Part shown: positions 17,372 through 26,118 of the stretch, piece after piece
How the letters are laid out: the number at the start of each line of letters is the position of its first letter
Numbering within the stretch: position 1 is the first letter of the stretch
NCBI RefSeq assembly: GCF_009695745.1
Contig: NZ_VUNH01000003.1
Span: forward strand, 62,001 to 126,000
Direction: 5' to 3'
Origin: Pyramidobacter porci
GTDB lineage: Bacteria; Synergistota; Synergistia; Synergistales; Dethiosulfovibrionaceae
Length of the DNA: 64,000 nt
Program-made: the position numbers and the translations under genes
Notes under the pieces: generated by a model
The model's input: the letters and a program-made list of their open reading frames with translations, nothing else
What the model was told of the DNA's origin: nothing
The model's database searches: none

Positions 17372-19321
17372 TTGAGCTTTTTGAGCCGAAAGAAACTGAA
17401 CGAAGTTCCGAGGGACGTCGATCTGTCCGAATTGGAGCGCGATTCGCGCTATCGGATCTTTTCCGGCGGCATGAAAGTCTTTCTGACGGTCGTGCTGACG
17501 TGTTTCGCGCTGTTCCAGCTTTACGCTTCGCTGAGCGGACGGCTGCCGCAGCAGATTTTGCGCTACGGGCATCTGGGGTTCGCCATCAGCCTGGCCTTCA
17601 TCATTTATCCGACGACGAAAAAGTCGAGCCGCCGCACAGTCAACATGCTGGACGTGATCTTTGCGCTGGCGTTCCTGACGGTGATCGGGTATTTTATCGG
17701 CAACTTCAAGGCGCTGCAGCTGCGCGCCGGCGAGTATACGGCACTGGACACGGTCATGGCGGGGCTGGGCGTTTTCCTGGTGCTGCTGGCCTGCTGGCGC
17801 GTGGTCGGCCCGCCGATCGTGATCATCGCCTCGTGCTTCATGATTTACGGTCTGATGGGCGCGCGCGGGCTGTTCGCGGTGCAGATGCCGGGTTTTCTGG
17901 CGCAGCGCGGCTATCAGCTGCCGCGGATCATCACGCATCTTTTCATCACCACGGAGGGCGTGATCGGCAACCCGATCGGCGTGTGCTCGACGTATATTTT
18001 CCTGTTCATCCTGTTCGGTTCCTGTCTCGAGAAGACGGGCATCGGACAATTCTTCATCGACCTCGCCAACGCGCTGGCCGGCTGGGCCGTCGGCGGCCCG
18101 GCCAAGGTGGCGGTGCTTTCGTCGGCGCTGCAGGGCACGGTTTCCGGCTCTTCGGTGGCGAATACCGTCTCGACGGGCTCCTTCACGATCCCGTTGATGA
18201 AGTCGCTGGGTTACGAGCCGGAATTCGCCGGCGCGGTCGAAGCGGCGGCTTCGACGGGCGGGCAGATCATGCCGCCGGTGATGGGTTCGGCGGCGTTCCT
18301 GATCGCCGAATCGGTGGGGATCCCTTATTCGCAGCTGATGCTGGTGGCGCTGATCCCGGCGCTGCTGTACTTCTCGGGCATCTGGATCATGGTGGACTTC
18401 GAGGCGCGCCGCAAGGGACTGAAAGGTCTGCCGCGCGAAAAGCTGCCGCCCGCCAAGCCGCTGCTGCTGCAAAAGGGGCATCTGGTGCTGCCGCTGGCCG
18501 CCATCATCTACTTCATGCTGTCGGGTTTCACGATCACGCGTTCGGCGCTGTGGGGCATCATGATCGCCGCGCTGGTGCCGTTTTTGAGAAAGAGCACCTG
18601 GGTCTCGCCGAAGCAGATTCTCGAAGCGCTGCCGCTGGCGGCGCGCAACATCGTCTCCGTCGCCACGGCCTGCTCGACGGCGGGCATCATCGTCGGCATG
18701 GTGACGCTGACGGGGCTGGGGCAGCGGATCGGCGGCGGCATGTTCCAGGTCGTGGGCGGCAACGTGTTCCTCGGGCTGATGTGCGCGATGATCACGTCGC
18801 TGGTGCTCGGCATGGGCGTTTCGACCACGTCGAACTACATCATCACTTCGACGGTGGCGGCTCCCATCCTCATCCATCTGGGCATCCCGCTGCTGGCGGC
18901 GCACATGTTCTGCTTCTACTTCGGCATCATCGCCGACATCACGCCGCCGGTGGCGCTGGCGGCCTATGCCGGTTCCGCCATCGCCAAGGGCAATCCGTTC
19001 AGGACGGGCGTCAACGCCTCGAAGCTGGCGATCGCGGCCTTCCTCGTGCCCTACATGTTCGCGCTCGACCCGAAGCTGATCATGATCGACGGCACGTTCC
19101 TCGAAGCGCTACCGATGATCCTGACGGCGCTGGTCGGCCTGTTCGGCATCGGCGGCGGGCTGATCGGCTACATCAACGCGCCGATCGAATCCTACTGGCG
19201 CCTGCTGATGATCGCGGGCGGCGTGGGACTGCTGATTCCGGGGATGACCAGCGACCTGATCGGCGCGGCGGTGATCCTGGCGGTTTACTTCTTCACTCGG
19301 CGCAAAAAATCGGGCGAATAA
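17372..19321 (+). CDS. TAXI-TRAP transporter fused permease (DctQ-DctM type)
   Basis: A 649-residue polytopic membrane protein joining the small (4-helix) and large (12-helix) TRAP permease parts, the standard form for TAXI systems. Hydrophobic segments run throughout; the DctM part contains the conserved GTVSGSSVANTVSTGSFTIP (near 250-270) and GGQIMPPVMG motifs. Such carriers are driven by a sodium or proton gradient. The TTG start at 17372 follows GGGAGAGGCGG. It belongs with the receptor gene at 16304. Confidence 0.92.
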   Translation: MSFLSRKKLNEVPRDVDLSELERDSRYRIFSGGMKVFLTVVLTCFALFQLYASLSGRLPQQILRYGHLGFAISLAFIIYPTTKKSSRRTVNMLDVIFALAFLTVIGYFIGNFKALQLRAGEYTALDTVMAGLGVFLVLLACWRVVGPPIVIIASCFMIYGLMGARGLFAVQMPGFLAQRGYQLPRIITHLFITTEGVIGNPIGVCSTYIFLFILFGSCLEKTGIGQFFIDLANALAGWAVGGPAKVAVLSSALQGTVSGSSVANTVSTGSFTIPLMKSLGYEPEFAGAVEAAASTGGQIMPPVMGSAAFLIAESVGIPYSQLMLVALIPALLYFSGIWIMVDFEARRKGLKGLPREKLPPAKPLLLQKGHLVLPLAAIIYFMLSGFTITRSALWGIMIAALVPFLRKSTWVSPKQILEALPLAARNIVSVATACSTAGIIVGMVTLTGLGQRIGGGMFQVVGGNVFLGLMCAMITSLVLGMGVSTTSNYIITSTVAAPILIHLGIPLLAAHMFCFYFGIIADITPPVALAAYAGSAIAKGNPFRTGVNASKLAIAAFLVPYMFALDPKLIMIDGTFLEALPMILTALVGLFGIGGGLIGYINAPIESYWRLLMIAGGVGLLIPGMTSDLIGAAVILAVYFFTRRKKSGE

Positions 19322-19420
19322 AAATCGGGCCGACGACGCGGAACGTCGCCGGCCTGTCTAAAAAAAAACGAACGCGGTTCGCGCGGCGTTTGGCGAAAAA
19401 ACGGAAAGGACCGAACTGAA

Positions 19421-20062
19421 ATGAGACTTTTTATGGTGCGCCACGGCGAGACGAAGTGGAACCGCGAGGGGCGCTTTCAGGGGCAGATGGATATCCCGCT
19501 GAACGAGACGGGATTGGCGCAGGCCGACCGCGCCGCGGAGCGCTTCCGCGGCTTTCCGCTGGAGGCGGTATTCGTCTCGCCGCTGTCGCGCGCCCGCGTC
19601 ACCGGGGAAAAGATCTTCGCCGCGGCGCGGTGCGAAAAACTCGTGACCGATCCGGGGTTCATGGAGATCAATCACGGCGAGTGGGAAGGGTTGACGTTCG
19701 AAGAGGTGTCGGCTCGGTACGGGGCGCTGCTGGAGCGCTGGCGCGCGAACCCCGACGGCGTGAAGATGCCCGGCCCCGGCGGCGAATCGCTGGAAGACGT
19801 GCAGCGGCGCGCCGTCGCCGCGCTGGAGCGCACGGCGCTGAACTGCCGCGGCGACACGCTGCTGGCGACGCACGACGCCGTGCTCAAGACGCTGATCTGT
19901 CATTTCCTCGGCGTGCCGCTGTCTTATTGCTGGCGGCTGAAGATCCCCAACTGCAGCGTTTCCTACGTCGAGTTTTTGGACGGGACGCCGCAGGTCGGGC
20001 TGCTGGGCGACGTCAGCCACCTCGGCAGCGGTTTCGACAGCTTCGTCTCGAAGAGCCTGTAA
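19421..20062 (+). CDS. Histidine phosphatase family protein (phosphoglycerate mutase-like)
   Basis: A 213-residue cytosolic phosphatase or mutase. The catalytic RHGET is at residues 7-11 with the phospho-acceptor His8; a second Arg (SPLSRARVTG near 54) and the C-terminal catalytic His (LLATHDAVLKT near 148-157, replacing the usual VSHG) complete the site. The group includes cofactor-dependent mutases, CobC-type phosphatases and broad-specificity phosphatases, and sequence alone does not decide between them. AAAGGA lies upstream of the ATG. It is convergent with rqcH across a bidirectional terminator. Confidence 0.85.
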   Translation: MRLFMVRHGETKWNREGRFQGQMDIPLNETGLAQADRAAERFRGFPLEAVFVSPLSRARVTGEKIFAAARCEKLVTDPGFMEINHGEWEGLTFEEVSARYGALLERWRANPDGVKMPGPGGESLEDVQRRAVAALERTALNCRGDTLLATHDAVLKTLICHFLGVPLSYCWRLKIPNCSVSYVEFLDGTPQVGLLGDVSHLGSGFDSFVSKSL

Positions 20063-20123
20063 GGGCGTTTGCGGCGAAAAATTTGCGGCGGGAATGCGGC
20101 CGCGTTCGAAAAGAGCGAAAACA

Positions 20124-20159
20124 AAAAAGCTCGGCGATCTTTGGATCGCCGAGCTTTTT
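20124..20159. terminator. Bidirectional terminator between the phosphatase gene and rqcH
   Basis: Perfect 16-bp stem (20124-20139 with 20144-20159) with A and T tracts on the two sides, so it can stop transcription from both convergent genes. Confidence 0.85.
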
Positions 20160-20217
20160 ACGTCGTTGCGCTTTTCTTCCGCGGCTTTGCGCCCCGGCGT
20201 CTTTTGTTTGAGCGCGG

Positions 20218-21867
20218 TCAGCGGCGTTCGAGAATCTCTTTCCAATCGTCGGGGCCGACGAGGACGGTTCCGGGGCGCTTGTAGGTGACGTTGGCGGGGC
20301 CGCCGCCCTGAATGTGCCGGACCTGCTTCTTTTCGGCGTAATCGACGACTGCGCTGCGTCCGGCGCACTCGCTGTAACACAGAGCCAGCGACGCGGCGGC
20401 GCGCACGGCGCGCTCCCGTTCCGCCGCGTCGGCGGGGGGATTCTTGAGGATCACGTGCGAGCCGGGGAACTCGTGCACGTGGAACCAGAGGTCGTTGGGG
20501 CCCGCCTCCTGAAACGTGACGTAACGGTTGCCGCGCTCGTTCATGCCCGCCAGGATGAGGCTGTTGCCGAACGTAAAGCGCAGATGGGGCGGCAGCGGCT
20601 TTTTCGCTTTGCGCGAGCGAGCGTCTTTTTCTTTTTTGCGGCCGTCGTCGTACTGCTGGGCGATCTGTTCGCACAGTTCCGCCAGTTTTTCCGCGCTGGC
20701 GACGCGCTTCAGATTCGCTTCCAGCGCGGCGAGGTCGTCCAGCTCCGCCTGCAGCGCGGCGACCTGTTCCCTGACGGCGGCAACGTCGGCGCGGAACTTC
20801 TGGTATTTTTTGAAATAGAGTTTGGCGTTGCCCTGCAGGTCGCGCGCGGGGTCCAGCTTTACGTCCAGCGTTTTTTCCCCGTCCGCGTCCCAGTAATTCA
20901 GCGTGACAAGATCCTGATGTTCTTTGACCTTGCCGAGGTTCTGCAGGATCGCTTCGCCGGCGGCGCGATAGGCGTCGCAGTTTTCGGCCTTTTGGATCTG
21001 GCTGAGCAGATCGGCGACGTGTTTGGCGCGCCGTCCGCGCTGGCGCTCGAGGATCTTCAGCGCTTGGGCGGCGAGTTTTTTCAGCGCGCGCCGCTCGATC
21101 TCGCCGGCGATGTAGGAACGGCAGAAGTCCAGCCCGCCGCCGTCGTAAACTTCGGCGCCCGGCAGCGCGGCGCCGAGGGCGGTCAGATATTTGCCGAAGC
21201 GCTGAAAGATTTTCGGCTCGCCGAACAGCGCCGCGCGGACCATTTCTTTGCAGCCGTTTTCCCAGAGCCGCGTCAGTTCGTTCGCCAGCGGCCGGCCGAT
21301 GCCGCGCGGCGCTTTCAGGAACGCCGTCAGCTCGGCGTCGCTCATGCCGGGACGGGACAGCTCTCCCGGGACGGGCGGCGGAGGCGTGTACGGCGAGCCG
21401 GGGACGACGGAACGGTAGCGGTTCACCTCCGGGTACACGTGTTTGGCCGCTTCGAGGATGACGCCGTTCTCGTCGGTGAAAAGCGCGTTGCTCATGCGTC
21501 CCGTGAGTTCCAGCACCAGCGTCAGTTCCTTGCTGACGCCGCCGCCGACGAAGCGCTGGAATCCCATGAGCAGCACGCGGTCGCCGGGGACGCATTTCGC
21601 GTCCGTCATCGAGCCGCCGCCGAGGTGCCGCTGCAGCCCCATGACGAACGGGGTCTTCACGCTTTGGCTGCGCAGTTCGCGCAGTTCGTCGGAGCCGATC
21701 CGGCAGATGCCGAAAGTTTCCGGGTTCCACGTGAAAAAAATCGAGCCGGCGTTTTTGAAGGTCAAAGCGCACCAGTCGCTCCCCGCTTCGATGCGCTGCA
21801 GCTGGCAGCCGACGCAGCGTCGGAGCTCAGGCGCCAGCGCGCCGACAAGTTCCGGTCCGTAATTCAT
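20218..21867 (-). CDS. rqcH: NFACT family protein, RqcH-like (ribosome quality control)
   Basis: A 549-residue protein with an N-terminal NFACT-N domain, central coiled coil (about residues 280-390) and C-terminal NFACT-R domain (about 420-530, containing NDLWFHVHEFPGSH and a final PANVTYKRPGTVLVGP). Bacterial RqcH binds stalled 50S subunits and adds C-terminal alanine tails; many entries are misnamed fibronectin-binding proteins. The start is the ATG at 21867-21865 with GGAG nine bases before it; an upstream in-frame start at 21891 is less well supported. The tRNA-Ala gene lies just beyond it on the other strand, a suggestive but probably accidental neighbour given that RqcH uses tRNA-Ala. 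Confidence 0.88.
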   Translation of the reverse strand: MNYGPELVGALAPELRRCVGCQLQRIEAGSDWCALTFKNAGSIFFTWNPETFGICRIGSDELRELRSQSVKTPFVMGLQRHLGGGSMTDAKCVPGDRVLLMGFQRFVGGGVSKELTLVLELTGRMSNALFTDENGVILEAAKHVYPEVNRYRSVVPGSPYTPPPPVPGELSRPGMSDAELTAFLKAPRGIGRPLANELTRLWENGCKEMVRAALFGEPKIFQRFGKYLTALGAALPGAEVYDGGGLDFCRSYIAGEIERRALKKLAAQALKILERQRGRRAKHVADLLSQIQKAENCDAYRAAGEAILQNLGKVKEHQDLVTLNYWDADGEKTLDVKLDPARDLQGNAKLYFKKYQKFRADVAAVREQVAALQAELDDLAALEANLKRVASAEKLAELCEQIAQQYDDGRKKEKDARSRKAKKPLPPHLRFTFGNSLILAGMNERGNRYVTFQEAGPNDLWFHVHEFPGSHVILKNPPADAAERERAVRAAASLALCYSECAGRSAVVDYAEKKQVRHIQGGGPANVTYKRPGTVLVGPDDWKEILERR

Positions 21868-21932
21868 GACAGAGTTCTCCTTGAATGGCAAAATCCTGTT
21901 CCCGCAAGGTAGATTATCTCAAAAAACCCCCC

Positions 21933-21961
21933 TTGACAAGAACAGGCTTTGAGTCTAAAAT
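21933..21961 (+). promoter_or_regulatory. Consensus promoter of the tRNA cluster
   Basis: TTGACA at 21933-21938 and TAAAAT at 21956-21961, spacer 17. The first tRNA starts at 21980. Confidence 0.85.
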
Positions 21962-21979
21962 GCGACCTGTTGGTTCTGA

Positions 21980-22055
21980 GGGGCTGTGGCGCAGTTGGGA
22001 GCGCGATTCGTTCGCAACGAATAGGTCGAGGGTTCGAATCCCTTCAGCTCCACCA
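21980..22055 (+). tRNA. tRNA-Ala (anticodon CGC)
   Basis: A 76-base cloverleaf with encoded CCA. Acceptor GGGGCTG pairs with CAGCTCC, discriminator A; the anticodon loop TTCGCAA is closed by ATTCG/CGAAT, giving CGC at 22013-22015. Confidence 0.93.
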
Positions 22056-22068
22056 TATTCTCTCAATT

Positions 22069-22146
22069 CGGGGTGTAGCGCAGTCTGGTTAGCGCACCTG
22101 CTTTGGGAGCAGGGGGCCGAAGGTTCGAATCCTTTCACCCCGACCA
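22069..22146 (+). tRNA. tRNA-Pro (anticodon TGG)
   Basis: A 78-base cloverleaf with encoded CCA. Acceptor CGGGGTG pairs with CACCCCG; the anticodon stem CCTGC/GCAGG closes loop TTTGGGA, anticodon TGG at 22104-22106. Confidence 0.93.
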
Positions 22147-22161
22147 GTGGATGAGGTTCGT

Positions 22162-22237
22162 GCGGAAATAGCTCAATTGGTAGAGCACTAGCCTTCCAAG
22201 CTGGGGGTTGCGGGTTCGAGTCCCGTTTTCCGCTCCA
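22162..22237 (+). tRNA. tRNA-Gly (anticodon TCC)
   Basis: A 76-base cloverleaf with encoded CCA. Acceptor GCGGAAA pairs with TTTCCGC; anticodon loop CTTCCAA gives TCC. Confidence 0.93.
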
Positions 22238-22244
22238 TTACCGT

Positions 22245-22321
22245 GCGCCGGTAGCTCAGTTGGATAGAGCAACGGCCTTCTAAGCCGTGGGCCACGGGTT
22301 CGAATCCTGTCCGGCGCGCCA
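22245..22321 (+). tRNA. tRNA-Arg (anticodon TCT)
   Basis: A 77-base cloverleaf with encoded CCA, discriminator G. Acceptor GCGCCGG pairs with CCGGCGC; the anticodon loop CTTCTAA is closed by ACGGC/GCCGT. Confidence 0.93.
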
Positions 22322-22351
22322 TTCTCGTTCGCGCATTGTGCAAGGCAATAC

Positions 22352-22429
22352 GGTGGGTGTAGCTCAGTTGGTTAGAGCGGAGGATTGTGGATCCTCAGGC
22401 CGAGAGTTCGAATCTCTTTACCCACCCCA
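22352..22429 (+). tRNA. tRNA-His (anticodon GTG)
   Basis: A 78-base gene including G-1 at 22352, which faces C73 as expected for tRNA-His. The anticodon loop TTGTGGA is closed by GAGGA/TCCTC. CCA is encoded. Confidence 0.93.
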
Positions 22430-22437
22430 ATTCATAT

Positions 22438-22513
22438 GGATCGTTAGCTCAACTGGCAGAGCATCTGACTCTTAATCAGAGGGTTACAGGTTCAAGTCCT
22501 GTACGATCCACCA
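22438..22513 (+). tRNA. tRNA-Lys (anticodon CTT)
   Basis: A 76-base cloverleaf with encoded CCA. Acceptor GGATCGT pairs with ACGATCC; the anticodon loop CTCTTAA is closed by TCTGA/TCAGA. Confidence 0.93.
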
Positions 22514-22530
22514 AGTCCAGTAAATTCAAG

Positions 22531-22584
22531 GCGTCGAAGCGTTTCACGCATATCCTGCGTGATTTTTGTTTCGGCGCTTTTTTT
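22531..22584 (+). terminator. Terminator of the six-tRNA cluster
   Basis: Nested hairpin: inner 7-bp stem 22544-22550 with 22556-22562 followed by TTTTT, and an outer 8-base stem (22531-22538 with 22570-22577, one mismatch) followed by seven T. Confidence 0.75.
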
Positions 22585-22613
22585 GTGGCTCTTAGTCAAA
22601 TGTTGGGAGCAAT

Positions 22614-22725
22614 GCTATTTCTTAATAAAAAGCTGAACGCAAGGGCGCTGCGAGGGAGTTCAGTCGCTCAGGGCTGCCTCGCCGCGCCCGACAAACTATG
22701 TCAATGCTTTTTATCAAGAAATAGT
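22614..22725. repeat. Long imperfect inverted-repeat element
   Basis: Outer arms of 20 bases (22614-22633 with 22706-22725, two mismatches) and inner arms of 13 (22643-22655 with 22677-22689, one mismatch) around a 21-base centre. The right arm end (AAGAAATAGTATG, 22716-22728) is repeated directly at 22756-22768. No gene lies inside. It could be a MITE- or REP-like element or a structured RNA; copy number elsewhere is unknown. Confidence 0.6.
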
Positions 22726-22788
22726 ATGAGTTACGGACGCCTGGGCTGGATTGTAAAGAAATAGTATGGAATATTTGCTGACTGTGAG

Positions 22789-22804
22789 TGTTCCACGTAG
22801 AACA
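22789..22804. promoter_or_regulatory. parS-like site with one changed base
   Basis: TGTTCCACGTAGAACA differs from the perfect palindrome at 15101-15116 in one position (G to A in the second half of CACGTG). It lies in the intergenic region between the tRNA cluster and cysS. Confidence 0.5.
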
Positions 22805-22813
22805 TTCTGAATG

Positions 22814-22851
22814 GAGAAGTCCCGATGATCAAGTGACCATCGGGACTTCTC
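22814..22851 (-). terminator. Hairpin downstream of cysS
   Basis: Perfect 14-bp stem (22814-22827 with 22838-22851) and a 10-base loop, 13 bases past the cysS stop on the minus strand. No T run follows on either strand, so it may protect the 3' end or terminate only weakly. Confidence 0.5.
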
Positions 22852-22864
22852 GTTATCGAGCGGG

Positions 22865-24289
22865 CTAGATTTTTTTCTTCCACTTGGTGCCCTGCGGCGT
22901 GTCTTCGAGGATGACGCCCTGGGCGCCCAGTTCGTCGCGGATGGCGTCGGAACGTTTGAAGTCCTTGGCCTCACGGGCGGCGTTGCGTTCGGCGATCAGG
23001 GCTTCGATCCGGGCGGCTTCGTCGCCGCTTTCTTCTTTCTTTTCCTGTTCGAGGCCGATGATGCCCATGACGCTGTCGATGTCGCCGAAGAACTTTTCAG
23101 CGGCTTCAACGGCGGCGGGGTCGAGCTTTTCGTTGCCTTTCAGGTACTTGTTGACCTCGGTGACGGCTTCGAAGATCACGCCGATCGCGGCGGCGGTGTT
23201 GAAATCGTCGTCCATGGCGGCGATGAAGTCCGCGCGGGACGAGCCCAGCGCGGCTGCAAGCGCGGCGCCGGCTGCGGATGTTTCGCCGAGGCGGCCGCTC
23301 TTGGCGAACTGCAGGTCGCTCCAGCAGTTGCGCAGGCGTTCTACGGCCGCGACGGCCTGTTCGAGGCCTTCGGGGGCGAAGTTGATGGGCGAGCGGTAAT
23401 GGGCGCCGAGCATGAACATGCGGATGGCCAGCGGCGGGAACTTCTGGCGCGCGGCGCGGGCGGTGAGGAAGTTGCCCAGCGACTTGGACATTTTTTCGGC
23501 GTTGATGAGGATGTATTCGTTGTGCAGCCAGTATTTGACGAACGGCTTGCCCGTGGCCGCCTCGCTCTGGGCGATTTCGTTCTCGTGATGGGGGAAGACC
23601 AGGTCGATGCCGCCGGTGTGGATGTCGACGGTGTCGCCAAGCAGATCGGTGGACATGGCGCTGCACTCGATGTGCCAGCCCGGGCGGCCGAGGCCCCACG
23701 GGCTTTCCCAGGCGGGCTCGCCGGGCTTCTGCGGCTTCCAAAGCACAAAGTCGAGCGGGCTGCGCTTGACGTCGTCCACTTCGATGCGCGCGCCCGACTG
23801 CAGGTCGTCGAGGTTCTGATGGCTGAGCTTGCCGTAGGCGGGGAAGCTTTTCACGTCGAAAAACACGGTGCCGTCGACCACGTAGGCGTGGCCGTTGTCG
23901 ATGACGCGCTGGATCAGCGTGATGATCTTGGGGACGTATTCGGTGGCGCGGGGATAGAAGGACGCGCGCTTGATGCCGAGCGCGTCGGCATCCTCGTAAT
24001 AATCGGCGATGGTCTTTTCGGCCAGCTGCTGTACGGTGACGCCGTCGCGGTTGGCGCGGGCGATCATCTTGTCGTCGATATCGGTGAAGTTTTGCACGAA
24101 CGTGACTTCGTAGCCGCGGAACTCGAGATAGCGGCGCAGCACGTCGAAGACGATGAAGGGGCGCGCGTTGCCGATGTGAAAATAGTCGTATACGGTGGGG
24201 CCGCAGCTGTAAAAGGTGACCTTTCCTTCGTGCAGCGGGACAAAGGGCTCCTTTTTACGCGTCAAATCGTTATAAAGCGCAAGTGCCAT
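22865..24289 (-). CDS. cysS: Cysteinyl-tRNA synthetase
   Basis: A 474-residue class I synthetase charging tRNA-Cys. HIGH appears as HIGN at residues 38-41 in the family context; KMSKS is near 265 in AEKMSKSLGNF. Zinc ligands include Cys29 (SCGPTVYD) and the CSAMSTD and GGIDLVFPHHENE blocks near 210-235. Length is normal. GGAGG precedes the ATG on the minus strand. It is convergent with the tRNA cluster and divergent from uvrC. Confidence 0.96.
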   Translation of the reverse strand: MALALYNDLTRKKEPFVPLHEGKVTFYSCGPTVYDYFHIGNARPFIVFDVLRRYLEFRGYEVTFVQNFTDIDDKMIARANRDGVTVQQLAEKTIADYYEDADALGIKRASFYPRATEYVPKIITLIQRVIDNGHAYVVDGTVFFDVKSFPAYGKLSHQNLDDLQSGARIEVDDVKRSPLDFVLWKPQKPGEPAWESPWGLGRPGWHIECSAMSTDLLGDTVDIHTGGIDLVFPHHENEIAQSEAATGKPFVKYWLHNEYILINAEKMSKSLGNFLTARAARQKFPPLAIRMFMLGAHYRSPINFAPEGLEQAVAAVERLRNCWSDLQFAKSGRLGETSAAGAALAAALGSSRADFIAAMDDDFNTAAAIGVIFEAVTEVNKYLKGNEKLDPAAVEAAEKFFGDIDSVMGIIGLEQEKKEESGDEAARIEALIAERNAAREAKDFKRSDAIRDELGAQGVILEDTPQGTKWKKKI

Positions 24290-24441
24290 AAACAGTTCCT
24301 CCGTTCTGGTGTAAAATTGTGCCGATCCAGTCGCTCTATTATAGCCGAGAAAACGAGAAAAGAAACTCCGAAAACGGCCATGGAATTAAGGGGTTCAAAA
24401 GGGGTTCAAATTGAAAAATCATGACGAAGGGGGCGCGGCGA

Positions 24442-26118
24442 ATGGATGAACAGGAACGCATGGGGCGGATCCGCGCCATCCTCAGGACTCTGCCGCTCAA
24501 ACCGGGCGTCTACCTGATGCACGATGAGACGGGCAAGGTGATCTACGTCGGCAAGGCGAAAAAGCTGAAGCGCCGCGTTTCGTCCTATTTCAACCATCGG
24601 GATTTTGCCATCCCGCGCCTGCGCAAGCTGGTACAGACGGTGCAGGATATCAGTTTCATCCGTACGGAAACGGAAGCGGAGGCGTTTATCGTCGAAAGTC
24701 GCCTGATCAAGGCGATCCAGCCGTTCTTCAACGTGGAACTGAAAATGGGTTCGCGTTATCCGTTCATCGTCGTCACGGCCGAAAAATTTCCGCGCGTGCT
24801 GGTCACCCACACGCGCCCGAAGGCGGGGCGGGTGTTCGGCCCCTACACCAGCGCCGGCACGATGCGCAGCATGCTGAACCTGATCAAGAATTTCTTTCCG
24901 GCGCGGAACTGTTCGATGAATCTGGAACGGGAAAAGCTGGCGCGCCCGTGTATAATGTACGATATCGGCAAGTGCCTCGGCCCCTGCGCGGGCAAGTGCA
25001 CCGAAAAAGAGTACAACGAGACCGTCGACGACATCCTCATGCTGCTGAGCGGGCAGACCGCCGATCTGGTGTCGCGCCTGCGGACGCGCATGGAGCGTCT
25101 GGCGAAGGAGATGCGCTTCGAAGAAGCGGCCAAGGCGCGCGACACGATCCGCGACCTGTGGAAGTTTTCGCGCCAGAAACTGTCGGTGACGCTTACCGAC
25201 GACCTCGACGAGGATACGTGGTTCGCGATGACGCGCCTGCGCGACCTCTGCGGCTTGTCCGTGGTGCCGTGGCGCATCGACGGCTTCGACATCTCCCATT
25301 CGGCGGGGCGCGAGACGTACGGCGTGGCCGTAGTCTTCGAACAGGGCTATCCCAATCAGTCGCTGTACCGCCGTTACTCTATCAAAACGGTGGACGGCAT
25401 CGACGATTTCCGCTCCATGCGCGAGACGGTGCTGCGGCGTTACCGCGGCATGATCGAAAACCAGCTGCCGCTGCCGCAGCTGATCCTTGTCGACGGCGGC
25501 CCCGAACAGCTGGCGTTCGCCCGCCAGGCGCTGGCCGAAGTGCCCGTGAAAATCCACACGATCGCGCTGGCCAAACGCGACGAACTGATCTTTACCGAGC
25601 CGGATAAGCCGCCGCTGCGGCTCGACTGGAACGATCCGGCGCTGCGACTTTTGCAGCGCGTGCGCGACGAGTCGCACCGCTTTGCCATCACCACGCACCG
25701 CCGCAAGCGCGTTTCGCGCCTCAGCCGTTCGGCGCTGGAGGACGTTCCCGGCATCGGCAAGCACAAGGCGGCGCTGTTGCTGTCAACGTTCGGCAGCGTG
25801 CAGCGTATCGCTTCGCTCTCCGCGGAAGAACTGCAAAAAGCTCCCGGCATCGGCCCCGTCCAAGCCGCGAAGATCCTCAAATTCCTGACCGAGACGCCCG
25901 TGCCGGAAGCGCCGGCGCCCAAAAACACGGTGGAACTGGTGCGCGTGGAGCGCCCGCTAGGGATCCCAGTGCCGGAGACGGCTAAATATCGTTGGGACGA
26001 GACCATCGACGTGCCCTATCGCGAAACGCCGCCGGCGACCAATGAAGAACGGAGCGCCACTCGCGCGGTGCGCCGGACGTACGATCCCAAACGAAAGCGA
26101 GGCATCCATCGCGCATGA
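24442..26118 (+). CDS. uvrC: Excinuclease ABC subunit C, internally shortened
   Basis: A 558-residue dual-incision nuclease of nucleotide excision repair. The N-terminal GIY-YIG domain (GVYLMHDETGKVIYVGKAKK) is followed by a cysteine cluster (CSMNLE, CIMYD, CLGPCAGKC) that matches the Fe-S ligands of the family, a UVR UvrB-binding motif near 216-243, and the RNase H-like domain with FDISH near 280 and LVDGGPEQL near 350. Helix-hairpin-helix repeats (VPGIGKHKAA, APGIGPVQAA) come next, then a Pro-rich tail of about 80 residues. UVR and FDISH are only about 40 residues apart instead of roughly 155, so a block of the C-terminal half is missing. The ATG at 24442 is preferred over 24421 because of the AAGGGGG 10 bases upstream. 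Confidence 0.93.
   Translation: MDEQERMGRIRAILRTLPLKPGVYLMHDETGKVIYVGKAKKLKRRVSSYFNHRDFAIPRLRKLVQTVQDISFIRTETEAEAFIVESRLIKAIQPFFNVELKMGSRYPFIVVTAEKFPRVLVTHTRPKAGRVFGPYTSAGTMRSMLNLIKNFFPARNCSMNLEREKLARPCIMYDIGKCLGPCAGKCTEKEYNETVDDILMLLSGQTADLVSRLRTRMERLAKEMRFEEAAKARDTIRDLWKFSRQKLSVTLTDDLDEDTWFAMTRLRDLCGLSVVPWRIDGFDISHSAGRETYGVAVVFEQGYPNQSLYRRYSIKTVDGIDDFRSMRETVLRRYRGMIENQLPLPQLILVDGGPEQLAFARQALAEVPVKIHTIALAKRDELIFTEPDKPPLRLDWNDPALRLLQRVRDESHRFAITTHRRKRVSRLSRSALEDVPGIGKHKAALLLSTFGSVQRIASLSAEELQKAPGIGPVQAAKILKFLTETPVPEAPAPKNTVELVRVERPLGIPVPETAKYRWDETIDVPYRETPPATNEERSATRAVRRTYDPKRKRGIHRA

Noticed and set aside
19327-19358. Hairpin between the TAXI permease and the phosphatase gene as terminator
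   Set aside because: The stem has a mismatch and is followed by an A run rather than a T run on the + strand; no minus-strand gene ends there.
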